Assembly (NCBI GenBank): GCA_022361535.1
Contig: JAKSAU010000672.1
Location: 1-8,178 of the forward strand
Length of the DNA: 8,178 bases
Reading direction: 5' to 3'
Origin: Desulfobacterales bacterium
GTDB lineage: Bacteria > Desulfobacterota > Desulfobacteria > Desulfobacterales > Desulfobacteraceae
Under the pieces are notes generated by a model. The model was not told the DNA's origin, made no database searches, and saw only the letters and a program-made list of their open reading frames with translations. Of this stretch, positions 1-6,475 are shown piece after piece. Position numbers and translations under genes: made by a program. Numbering within the stretch: the first letter of the stretch is position 1; each line of letters opens with the position of its first letter.

Positions 1-499
1 CCCCGTTTAATATGGTTTGCAGGTGAGGATCTGCTGATTCAACAATTAGGGAAATTTCTTTTGCCTGATATGCTTTTGCTGAAGCTTCCAAGATCGTTTT
101 GACCAGGGACCCTGCAGCCCCCAGAGTGTCATTTGAAATGCCGGAGTCTAACTCTTTTATTGATTTGGTCAGCGTATCAACATCTTTATCATAATTTATA
201 GTGCTGTCGGACGATAAAACAGATAGGGCTGCCATGTAATCCGTAATGATACCCAGTATCTCATTCAACGCTTTTACCTGTTTTTTACGTATGTCAATTT
301 GTCCGGCATACAATCCATCGGGGTCATATTTTTTAATCCGTTGGAGGGTATCTGCATAGGTGGAAACAATCCGGTTGTACTGGCTGGCCTCAAGGGATGT
401 CTTGGACCATTCATTTACTGCTTTTAGATTTGTGCATGATGCCGTCATCAAGACGATGGTCAACAACAAGAACCAAGGGATGCACCGTTTTAATATCAT
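1..499 (-). CDS. Putative outer/inner-membrane lipoprotein, C-terminus off the left edge
   Basis: An open frame of 166 codons begins with ATG at 499 and is still open at base 1, so the C-terminus is missing. A Shine-Dalgarno GGAG (minus strand, 511-508) lies 8 nt before the ATG. The N-terminus is a lipoprotein signal: Lys4/Arg5, a hydrophobic stretch (about residues 7-18), then a lipobox-like T-A-S-C with Cys22 as the expected lipidated residue. The -3 Thr is less usual than Leu. The mature part is polar and looks helical, rich in Lys, Asp, Ser and Leu, with no other Cys in the visible part. I recognise no enzymatic motif and do not know the family. It lies 57 bp downstream of the phospholipase A2-like gene on the same strand, so the two are probably co-transcribed. 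A role as a partner or immunity protein of that gene is possible but is only inference from gene order. Confidence 0.8.
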   Translation of the reverse strand, partial: MILKRCIPWFLLLTIVLMTASCTNLKAVNEWSKTSLEASQYNRIVSTYADTLQRIKKYDPDGLYAGQIDIRKKQVKALNEILGIITDYMAALSVLSSDSTINYDKDVDTLTKSIKELDSGISNDTLGAAGSLVKTILEASAKAYQAKEISLIVESADPHLQTILNG

Positions 500-556
500 C
501 TTATTTTCTCCTTTTATTCGTTTATATGTGGTTGTCAGACTCATTATGTCAGAGGG

Positions 557-967
557 TTATTTATGGGCAAATCCCCAGGAAAAAGACAGGCCGAGTTTCT
601 CTTTGCCACCGATACGGACAGCTGCAAGAAAGGCTGATGCCAGCCATTTCTTCATACCTGCCTTGTTAACCAGGTCACTGTAGAATTTTAGATCCACACG
701 CTCTCTTTCTATATCGTTGCCTAGTTCTCCGTAACCATATGCAAGATCGTGAGGCAGGCAGCATTTATAAGTGATATCCTGCCAGTCGCATCCGGTAAAC
801 AGACCCATTAGTTCGTCGGGAATACCGGAGCAGCCGTCAAATTCCCAATCCTTATATTTACCGGGATTGGACTCAAGGCGTTCGACCAGGTAATCCAGGT
901 TAAAATGCTTGCACAGCGAAAGCGCCTGCTCTTGTGTGACAGTCTCTCTTAGTTTGGGTAGTTCCAT
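557..967 (-). CDS. Small phospholipase A2-like protein (prokaryotic/fungal PLA2 type)
   Basis: A 136-residue protein. The start at 967 is set by a strong AAGGAGG (978-972 on the minus strand), 4 nt from the ATG. The core resembles secreted bacterial and fungal phospholipase A2. A D-G-C-S segment (residues 44-47) matches the calcium-loop region. C-C-L-P-H-D (69-74) carries the catalytic His73-Asp74 pair, followed by an aromatic Tyr77. A helix with R90-V-D92 then places a second Asp 19 residues after His73, where the family has the Asp that orients the histidine. The family hydrolyses the sn-2 acyl ester of phospholipids with calcium. The N-terminus is not hydrophobic and I see no signal peptide, unlike the secreted members, so it is either cytoplasmic or exported by a non-Sec route. 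Cys46, 60, 69 and 70 could form disulfides if it is exported. The C-terminus (S-F-S-W-G-F) is hydrophobic. The lipoprotein gene follows it. The fold assignment is from motif memory; activity is untested. Confidence 0.7.
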   Translation of the reverse strand: MELPKLRETVTQEQALSLCKHFNLDYLVERLESNPGKYKDWEFDGCSGIPDELMGLFTGCDWQDITYKCCLPHDLAYGYGELGNDIERERVDLKFYSDLVNKAGMKKWLASAFLAAVRIGGKEKLGLSFSWGFAHK

Positions 968-1019
968 AACTCCTCCTTCACTTTTTTAAGCATTAAAAAT
1001 GAAATACGACGGTTTTTTA

Positions 1020-1049
1020 TTTTTTACGTCGCCAATAAGGCGTAATAAA
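1020..1049. repeat. Imperfect inverted repeat upstream of the phospholipase-like gene
   Basis: TTACG (1024-1028) pairs with CGTAA (1041-1045) and CC (1032-1033) with GG (1039-1040) around an AATAA loop, leaving a 3-nt bulge. A CGCC/GGCG register (1030-1033/1039-1042) is the alternative. A few A-T pairs extend it outward. It is not followed by a T-run on either strand, so it is unlikely to be an intrinsic terminator. It lies about 50-80 bp before the phospholipase-like start codon, where an operator would be plausible. Confidence 0.3.
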
Positions 1050-1255
1050 ATATATATCTTTTCGGGTAATATGGATTAACCGGTGGGGACGAAGCTTTCA
1101 ATTCGGTCACTGTTTTGAGAATGCTATGCAGATTGGGAAGTCAAGGCTCCGCACTGTCCATTGCTTGAGAAAGATAAGCGATCGTGGATGAAAGATACTT
1201 CTTTTCATATTAAATTTTTGTAAGAAAGGCAATCAGGAACTAAAACAGACCCTAA

Positions 1256-1277
1256 GTTTTGCATAGTTGCATAAAAC
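1256..1277. repeat. Imperfect inverted repeat just 3' of the activator gene
   Basis: GTTTTGCA (1256-1263) faces TGCATAAAAC (1268-1277), pairing 8 bp with one bulged T and a 4-nt loop. It begins 7 bases beyond the stop codon of the minus-strand activator gene, so it would form in the 3' end of that transcript. No T-rich tract follows on the minus strand, which argues against a standard intrinsic terminator. It could still protect the 3' end or be chance in AT-rich DNA. Confidence 0.3.
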
Positions 1278-1283
1278 GTTGAC

Positions 1284-3110
1284 CTATAAAAAATATGGAT
1301 TTCTATCCTTTTTTAGGGTTGTCGGGTCTGCTGAATCCAGGGCGCCTAGTTTCCTGTACAGGGTACGCAGGCTTATCCCTAACCTCTGTGCGGTTTTTTG
1401 TTTGCCGCTGACATCATGTCCATATTTTTCTAACCCCTCAAGAATGGCTTTAGCTTCTGCCATGGCTGCCTTTTGCCTGATATTGCCTGGTGCTTTATTG
1501 GAATTCTCAACAGCTTGGTTTTGAGCGGTATCTGAATCTTTGATTACACTGTCAAGAAATCTTTGGGGAAGGTCGTCTGGTGTAATCGTGGATGTGTTGG
1601 TCATATTTACGCTGTATTCGATGATATTCATCAACTCCCTGACGTTCCCGGGCCAATGGTGGGCGTCAAACAACTCCATTGTTTTTTTAGAGATCTTTTT
1701 GACGGATTTTCCCGCTCGGGTGTTGGCAATATCTATAAAAGCCTCACAAAGAATGGGGATGTCTGCTTTTCGTTTTTTTAATGATGGCAGGTCAATGGGG
1801 ATGACATTGAGACGGTAATAGAGGTCGGCCCTGAACTTTTTTTCTTTGACCAGGGTGTCAATATCCTGGTTGGTGGCCGCGATAACCCGGACATCAACCG
1901 GAATGAATTCTGTCCCGCCCACACGCTGAAATGCATTGTCCTGCAAGACGTTCAGCAGCTTTGCCTGAAGATGAAGAGGCATTTCTCCGATTTCATCCAG
2001 GAATAGAGTACCTTGGTGTGCCATTTCAAACCGGCCGGGTTTTCCTCCTTTTCTAGCGCCGGTAAAAGCACCTTCCTCATATCCGAACAGCTCACTTTCA
2101 AACAAGGTGTCCGGAATGCTTGCACAATTGACAGGCACAAAAGGCTCAGTTCTTCGTTCGGATGTGTTATGGATAGCCCTTGCCAGCAAACCTTTTCCTG
2201 TTCCGGTATCGCCTGTGATAAGTAAGGTCGAAGCGGAATTTGCAATTTTTGCAGCGGTTTGTTTTATCTCGGCTATGGCAGGGCTGTTACCAAGAATCGA
2301 TGAAAAGCCAATATCGGGAACTTTACTGGAATTGGCCGGTTGACGTTGCTTTTTGTGGGTGTATTTCGGTGACAGGGTAAGCAGGGCACCTGTGAATGTG
2401 TCATGGATATGAATGGGCCTGGCTGATAAAAATGTTTCCTTTTTGTTGAGCCTTATTTTTGCATCCTTTACAGCATGACTGTTCAGTATTTTGTTTACCA
2501 TTGTTTCAGGTAAGATATGAAAGGCAGACCGGGTACACAGATCGCAGGAGGCAAATAGATTTAACGCTCCTTCATTAACCCGGGTGACCATACCTCTTGC
2601 ATCAATGGTCATCATTGCATGTTCTGACATATCCATCAGCGTGGTAAGTATTTCTTCTGTCTCGGAAAGTGCACGAACTTTATCCCGGCCAGATACAAGG
2701 TCGGGAATCCAGCTTGAGAAAAGTGTCAATGCTTCACTGTAAAGGTTTGTTTCCCGGGTGATTTTGTCATGCCCTTCCTGGGTAAATGAGGTCAGGGCCA
2801 TCACTCCCATAGGGCCGGAGCCTGTGCCAAACCGTTTTAGAAGCTCAATTTTGGCAGGACAATTGCCGAGAAAGCGGCAACCGGTACAGGCGGCCATATG
2901 CCCGGGTTTGTTGACTACCACATTTCCATTGGTTAGAACTTCCTGAATGGACGGTTCGTGAACCCTGTGGCCTTTTTGCTTATAATACTCGTCAGTTGCT
3001 GCCAGCAGCCGGCTGTTTAAGTCAAAGATGGCAACATCCACATCCAGCATGGTTTTAACGATGGTTGTAATCTTTGTCAGATCTTTTTTGTGTGCATGGA
3101 TATTAACCAT
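1284..3110 (-). CDS. Sigma-54-dependent transcriptional activator (enhancer-binding protein) with Cys-containing sensor and PAS-like domain
   Basis: A 608-residue NtrC-family activator. The start is supported by AGGAG 5 nt before the ATG at 3110. Residues 1 to about 140 form a sensor region with a Cys75-x2-Cys78-x5-Cys84 cluster. A PAS-like domain follows at about 150-248, then the AAA+ domain (about 270-500). Visible AAA+ landmarks are Walker A G-D-T-G-T-G-K-G (300-307, ending in Gly where Glu is usual), the sigma-54 contact loop GAFTGA (347-352), Walker B F-L-D-E (370-373), an arginine-finger region R-A-D-L-Y-Y-R-L (427-434) and W-P-G-N-V-R-E-L (486-493). A Fis-type HTH lies at about 568-588. 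There is no receiver domain, so it should sense a ligand, redox state or metal directly rather than a kinase signal. It is divergent from the P-protein-like operon, whose upstream DNA carries a sigma-54 promoter, so that operon is the obvious target. The effector is unknown; glycine or a related amine is only a guess. Confidence 0.95.
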   Translation of the reverse strand: MVNIHAHKKDLTKITTIVKTMLDVDVAIFDLNSRLLAATDEYYKQKGHRVHEPSIQEVLTNGNVVVNKPGHMAACTGCRFLGNCPAKIELLKRFGTGSGPMGVMALTSFTQEGHDKITRETNLYSEALTLFSSWIPDLVSGRDKVRALSETEEILTTLMDMSEHAMMTIDARGMVTRVNEGALNLFASCDLCTRSAFHILPETMVNKILNSHAVKDAKIRLNKKETFLSARPIHIHDTFTGALLTLSPKYTHKKQRQPANSSKVPDIGFSSILGNSPAIAEIKQTAAKIANSASTLLITGDTGTGKGLLARAIHNTSERRTEPFVPVNCASIPDTLFESELFGYEEGAFTGARKGGKPGRFEMAHQGTLFLDEIGEMPLHLQAKLLNVLQDNAFQRVGGTEFIPVDVRVIAATNQDIDTLVKEKKFRADLYYRLNVIPIDLPSLKKRKADIPILCEAFIDIANTRAGKSVKKISKKTMELFDAHHWPGNVRELMNIIEYSVNMTNTSTITPDDLPQRFLDSVIKDSDTAQNQAVENSNKAPGNIRQKAAMAEAKAILEGLEKYGHDVSGKQKTAQRLGISLRTLYRKLGALDSADPTTLKKDRNPYFL

Positions 3111-3143
3111 TTTTTCTCCTAATGTTTTGTCTAAACCGATGAT

Positions 3144-3172
3144 ATCCTACGCAGCAAAAATGCATTTGACAA
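3144..3172 (-). promoter_or_regulatory. Sigma-70-like promoter of the activator gene
   Basis: On the minus strand TTGTCA (3172-3167, 5 of 6 to the -35 consensus) is followed after exactly 17 bp by TAGGAT (3149-3144, 4 of 6 to the -10 consensus). Transcription would start near 3137 and give a leader of about 27 nt that includes the AGGAG ribosome site. The -35 box is one arm of the inverted repeat at 3160-3193, so occupancy of that repeat by the activator would block the polymerase. This suggests negative autoregulation. Confidence 0.5.
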
Positions 3173-3217
3173 TGTTTTTTGTCAAATTTGCATAAGAATT
3201 GACAAAACTGACAATTC
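3160..3217. promoter_or_regulatory. Candidate upstream activating sequence: clustered TGACA inverted repeats
   Basis: The first element pairs ATGCATTTGACAA (3160-3172) with TTGTCAAATTTGCAT (3179-3193), identical on inversion apart from a 2-nt insertion. The second is bounded by GAATTG (3196-3201) and CAATTC (3212-3217). Four TGACA half-sites occur in all: 3167-3171, 3180-3184 (inverted), 3200-3204 and 3209-3213. The cluster lies about 200-260 bp before the predicted sigma-54 start and next to the activator's own promoter, as expected for binding sites of the divergent enhancer-binding protein. That the activator binds here is inferred. Confidence 0.6.
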
Positions 3218-3291
3218 GGGCCAAGGGTGATGTAAACGGAAATGAAAAATACATACACCTAAGGCAGCTGTGGAAGTTACTTGTTCTTTTA

Positions 3292-3304
3292 AATCAAGCT
3301 CTTA
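3292..3304 (+). promoter_or_regulatory. IHF binding site (perfect consensus match)
   Basis: AATCAAGCTCTTA matches the IHF consensus WATCAANNNNTTR at every fixed position, and the flanking DNA is AT-rich (TTCTTTTAA just upstream). It sits between the TGACA repeats and the sigma-54 promoter, about 120 bp before the predicted start. This is where IHF bending commonly helps an enhancer-bound activator reach sigma-54 polymerase. A 13-bp degenerate match can occur by chance, so the support comes mainly from the position. Confidence 0.55.
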
Positions 3305-3392
3305 TGGTTGTTGTCTTGCTTGCTGTCAGATGATGGTATGAAATCTGCTATTCATCTTGGACAGCCGGATAAACACTCAATTGCCTGATTCT

Positions 3393-3408
3393 GGGCAATG
3401 GGTTTGCA
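3393..3408 (+). promoter_or_regulatory. Sigma-54 (RpoN) -24/-12 promoter of the P-protein-like operon
   Basis: GGGCAATGGGTTTGCA fits the sigma-54 consensus TGGCACGrNNNTTGCW. The essential GG (3394-3395) and GC (3406-3407) are separated by exactly 10 nt, and the -12 block TTGCA is perfect. The expected start of transcription is near 3419, giving a leader of about 27 nt to the ATG at 3446. The divergent neighbour is a sigma-54 activator with an intact GAFTGA loop, which strongly supports the call. Confidence 0.8.
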
Positions 3409-3433
3409 TAAAATGAATTTTAAAATGACCAGC

Positions 3434-3439
3434 AAGGAG
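3434..3439 (+). promoter_or_regulatory. Ribosome binding site that fixes the start of the first operon gene
   Basis: AAGGAG lies 6 nt before the ATG at 3446. The frame stays open back to an ATG at 3398, but that codon lies inside the sigma-54 promoter and upstream of the predicted transcript start, so the 3446 start is preferred. Confidence 0.8.
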
Positions 3440-3445
3440 ACGTGT

Positions 3446-4849
3446 ATGGCAGTCAACGGCCTGAAAAATCACCCCTACATACCCAATTCAACCCTGGGAA
3501 CCCAGGAGGCCATGCTCAAAGAGCTTGGCCTGTCGTCCCTGGAAGATCTTCATGAAGAGATCCCCGATAACTTGAAACTGACTCAAAACCTGGACCTGCC
3601 AAAGGCCATGGGTTCCGAACTTGAACTCAAACGCCATGTCATGCAGATTTTATCTAAAAACACGCATTGTGATGAGTATCTCAACTTTTTAGGTGCTGGC
3701 TGTGCCCAGCATTATGTGCCGGCGATCTGTGACGAAATCAATTCAAGGGGAGAGTTTCTTACTGCATACGGCGGCGAGATGTATAACGATTTCGGCCGAT
3801 TCCAGGCCCTGTTTGAGTACCAGAGCATGGTAGCGGAACTGGTGGATATGGAAGTGGTAAACGTACCGACCATGGATGGGTTTCAGGCTGCTGCCACGTC
3901 CATTCGCATGGCTTGCCGCATGACTGGCCGGAACGAGGTTCTTGTTCCTGATATCATGGACCCGGATAAGTTCATGGCAGTAAAGAATTATTGCAGCCCG
4001 GATATCAGCCTTGTAAAAGTGGGGCATAATCCGGAAACCGGTCAGTTGGATTTGGATGATCTGGCAGCTAAAATCAGTGACCGGACTGCAACAGTGTATT
4101 TTGAAAATCCCTCATTCTTGGGTTTTCTTCAAATCCAGGGACAGCAGATTTCTGATTTGGCCCATGAAGCCGGTGCAGAGAGCATCGTGGCTGTTGATCC
4201 CATCTCTTTAGGCGTTCTTGCGCCGCCCAGCCAATATGGTGCTGATATTGTCTGCGGTGATCTTCAGCCTTTAGGCATTCACATGAATTACGGCGGCGGC
4301 CAATCCGGATTTATGGCAACCCGGGATGAAGAACGCTATGTCATGGAGTTTCCTTCTCGCCTGTTCGGCTTGGTGCCCACAATCAAAGAAGGAGAGTACG
4401 GATTTGACGATGTGGCCTATGACCGGACGTCTTTTGGTCACCATAGAGAACATGGCAAAGAATATGTAGGGACCCAGTCTGCCCTATGGGGAATTACAGC
4501 CGGTGTTTACCTTGCCAGCATGGGACCCCAGGGCATGGCAGAGGTCGGGGAAACCATCGTGCAAAAGGCTGCTTATGCCAGAATGGTGTTGAACAATTTG
4601 CCCGGTGTAAAGGCGCCTGCATTTTCAGCCCCTGGATTCAAGGAATTTGTAGTTGATTTTAACCAGACAGGTAAAACCGTAAGCCAGATCAATCAGGTAC
4701 TACTAGACAAGGGAATATTCGGGGGCAAGGATTTGTCTTCAGTTTTTGAGAAGTTAGGTCAGTCAGCACTTTATTGTGTGACTGAAATCCATACCAAAGC
4801 AGATATTGACCGCCTGGCAGAGACCTTAAAAGTGATCCTGGAAAAATAA
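3446..4849 (+). CDS. gcvPA: Divergent glycine dehydrogenase (decarboxylating) subunit 1-like protein
   Basis: A 467-residue protein, close to the usual 440-450 of GcvPA. In ordinary GcvPA/GcvPB enzymes the two subunits form the PLP-dependent P-protein, which decarboxylates glycine and passes the aminomethyl group to lipoyl-GcvH. Family features are clear: an N-terminal E-E-I-P (37-40), F-L-G-A-G (81-85), V-A-V-D-P (248-252) with S-L-G (254-256), Q-P-L-G-I (274-278), and the C-terminal C-V-T-E segment (444-447). Two blocks differ from the usual family as I remember it. The region after T-A-Y (106-108) reads G-G-E-M-Y-N-D where T-P-Y-Q-P-E is typical. Residues 332-346 (H-H-R-E-H-G-K-E-Y-V-G-T-Q-S-A) replace the usual R-R-E-K-A-T-S-N-I-C-T-N-Q-A type block. 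This may be a paralogous clade with an altered substrate or partner. It is the first gene of the operon, 27 bp before the next. Confidence 0.85.
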   Translation: MAVNGLKNHPYIPNSTLGTQEAMLKELGLSSLEDLHEEIPDNLKLTQNLDLPKAMGSELELKRHVMQILSKNTHCDEYLNFLGAGCAQHYVPAICDEINSRGEFLTAYGGEMYNDFGRFQALFEYQSMVAELVDMEVVNVPTMDGFQAAATSIRMACRMTGRNEVLVPDIMDPDKFMAVKNYCSPDISLVKVGHNPETGQLDLDDLAAKISDRTATVYFENPSFLGFLQIQGQQISDLAHEAGAESIVAVDPISLGVLAPPSQYGADIVCGDLQPLGIHMNYGGGQSGFMATRDEERYVMEFPSRLFGLVPTIKEGEYGFDDVAYDRTSFGHHREHGKEYVGTQSALWGITAGVYLASMGPQGMAEVGETIVQKAAYARMVLNNLPGVKAPAFSAPGFKEFVVDFNQTGKTVSQINQVLLDKGIFGGKDLSSVFEKLGQSALYCVTEIHTKADIDRLAETLKVILEK

Positions 4850-4876
4850 CCCCTGAAAAGATTAAGGAAAAGAACT

Positions 4877-6475
4877 ATGGAACCTATTGATAGAAGCGCA
4901 ACGGTCAGGGAAAATTTTCACCAGGCCAAATGGGACGAACCCATTATTTTTGAACTGAGTACACCTGGCGAGCGGGGAATCAATGTTCCCCTGGCAGAAG
5001 GCGAAATCATTGATGCTGTTGGTGAATCTGATATTCCCTCTTCCATGCGCCGTGCTGAACCGGCAGCCTTGCCTGAAATTGCCCAGCCAAGGGTTCTTCG
5101 CCATTATATGCGTCTGTCACAACAGACCCTTGGGGCAGATGTAAATATTGAAATCGGCCAGGGAACCTGTACGGTGAAATACAGTCCCAAGATTAATGAA
5201 GTCCTGGCTAGACAGCCTCAAATTACAGAACTCCATCCCCTACAGCCCGAGGAAACGGTACAGGGCATGATGGAGATTTTTCACAAAACCGATTGCTTTT
5301 TGCGGGAAATCTCCGGTTTGGATCGGTTTACTTTTCAGCCGGGCGGCGGCAGCCAGGGTATCCTGACAATGGCCTCGGTGGTACAAAACTATTTTGCTGA
5401 CAAAGGTGAAGCAGATCAGCGCGATGAGATTATCACCACAATTTATTCTCACCCTTCAGATGCGGCTGCACCTGCTGTAAAAGGATACAAGATTATCCAT
5501 ATAGGTCCGGACAAGGACGGGTACCCGGATTTTGAAGCCTTTAAGGAGGCCGTGGGACCCAGGACCGCAGCCTTTTTCGTGGCCAACCCGGAAGATACCG
5601 GTGTATACAACCCAAAAGTCAAAGCGTTTACAGATTTAGTACACGAGCACGGCGGGCTTTGCGGGTATGACCAAGCCAATGCCAATGGATTGCTCGGCGT
5701 CACCCGGGCCAGGGAAGCAGGATTTGATTTATGCTTTTTTAATCTACACAAAAGTTTTTCCACTCCCCATGGATGCGGTGGGCCTGCCTGCGGTGCAACC
5801 GGTGCTGTCAAGGCGCTGGAATCCTTTTTACCAGGTCCACTGATAAATGAAACAAAACAGCAGGACGGCACAATAGGATATGCATTTGATAACAGCTTTA
5901 AGAATGATACCCATTGCGTAGGTAAGGTTCGTTCATGGTATGGTGTGGCTCCTGTGGTGCTCAAAGCCTATGCCTGGATTATGAGCATGGGGCCTGAAGG
6001 GCTTTACGAAACCGCCAAGGTCGCTGTGCTCAATAATAATTACCTGTTCAAAAAACTTATGGAAATCCCTTGTGTGGACGCCCCTTACATCAAAGGCAAA
6101 CAGCGGGTGGAGCAGGTACGGTATACAATAGAGAAATTGACACAGGATACCGGTATCACGTCCGGGGATATCCAGCGGAGAATGATGGACTTTGGTATGC
6201 ATTACTGGACCAGCCATCATCCCTATCATATACCCGAACCCATTACCCTGGAACCAACAGAAACGCCTTCAAAAGAGGATCTTGACGAGTATATCAATAC
6301 TTTGAAACATATTTTTCAGGAAGCCTATGACAACCCGGAAATTATTAAAACAGCCCCCCATCAAAGCGTTTGTCATCAGGTGGATGATTCATGGTCGGAT
6401 GATCCAGCAAAATGGGCCATTTCCTGGCGGTCCTATTTGAAAAAGACAGGCCAGATTAAGAGCGGTCAAGCCTGA
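4877..6475 (+). CDS. gcvPB: Divergent glycine dehydrogenase (decarboxylating) subunit 2-like protein, PLP-binding
   Basis: A 532-residue protein, longer than the usual 480-500. AAGGAA lies 7 nt before the ATG. Family features are I-F-E-L-S (24-28), R-H-Y-x-R-L-S-Q (75-82), G-T-C-T-V-K-Y-S-P-K-I-N-E (96-108), H-P-L-Q-P-E-E-T-V-Q-G (120-130), the cofactor segment N-L-H-K-S-F-S-T-P-H-G with PLP lysine Lys292, Asp265 in Y-D-Q-A-N, and E-P-T-E-T (459-463). It should carry PLP and pair with the preceding subunit. Departures from ordinary GcvPB, as I remember it, are S-H-P-S-D-A-A (191-197) in place of the S-A-H-G-T-N-P-A type motif, two cysteines (300, 305) in the glycine-rich loop after the PLP lysine, no recognisable M-H-E-F segment near 410, and an extra C-terminal tail (about 496-532). 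Its stop overlaps the next ATG (TGATG). No gcvT, gcvH or lpd is present in the window. Membership of the family is secure; glycine as substrate is not. Confidence 0.85.
   Translation: MEPIDRSATVRENFHQAKWDEPIIFELSTPGERGINVPLAEGEIIDAVGESDIPSSMRRAEPAALPEIAQPRVLRHYMRLSQQTLGADVNIEIGQGTCTVKYSPKINEVLARQPQITELHPLQPEETVQGMMEIFHKTDCFLREISGLDRFTFQPGGGSQGILTMASVVQNYFADKGEADQRDEIITTIYSHPSDAAAPAVKGYKIIHIGPDKDGYPDFEAFKEAVGPRTAAFFVANPEDTGVYNPKVKAFTDLVHEHGGLCGYDQANANGLLGVTRAREAGFDLCFFNLHKSFSTPHGCGGPACGATGAVKALESFLPGPLINETKQQDGTIGYAFDNSFKNDTHCVGKVRSWYGVAPVVLKAYAWIMSMGPEGLYETAKVAVLNNNYLFKKLMEIPCVDAPYIKGKQRVEQVRYTIEKLTQDTGITSGDIQRRMMDFGMHYWTSHHPYHIPEPITLEPTETPSKEDLDEYINTLKHIFQEAYDNPEIIKTAPHQSVCHQVDDSWSDDPAKWAISWRSYLKKTGQIKSGQA

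Larger units (their letters stand above)
968..1283. other. Gene-poor AT-rich spacer between two minus-strand genes
   Basis: These 316 bases separate the activator stop from the phospholipase-like start. I see no convincing ORF on either strand; the longest frames lack a start or a ribosome site. The right half (about 1080-1200) is less AT-rich than the rest but translates into nothing I recognise. The left half should hold the promoter of the minus-strand phospholipase/lipoprotein pair. An AT-rich TATATA/TATATT block (about 1047-1057) could be a -10 element, but I find no good -35 partner. Two imperfect inverted repeats are listed separately. No T-tract terminator for the activator gene is evident. 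Confidence 0.5.

Noticed and set aside
360..683. Plus-strand ORF of 107 codons at the left end
   Set aside because: It lies opposite the lipoprotein and phospholipase-like genes, has no ribosome site, and its product resembles no protein; the minus-strand genes have SD sequences, a lipobox and a catalytic motif.
1080..1200. Remnant of an insertion sequence or a small gene in the spacer
   Set aside because: No frame gives a recognisable transposase fragment, and I found no terminal inverted repeats or target duplication.
1267..1524. Plus-strand ORF of 85 codons over the end of the activator gene
   Set aside because: It is antisense to the Fis-type HTH coding region, which is clearly real; the same applies to other plus-strand frames between 1540 and 2946.
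3218..3445. Glycine riboswitch in the leader of the P-protein-like operon
   Set aside because: The predicted leader is only about 27 nt, and I see no tandem aptamer-like structure in the upstream DNA.
5449..5964. Minus-strand ORF of 171 codons inside the subunit 2 gene
   Set aside because: It is antisense to the PLP-lysine region of a well-supported gene and shows no ribosome site or recognisable domain.
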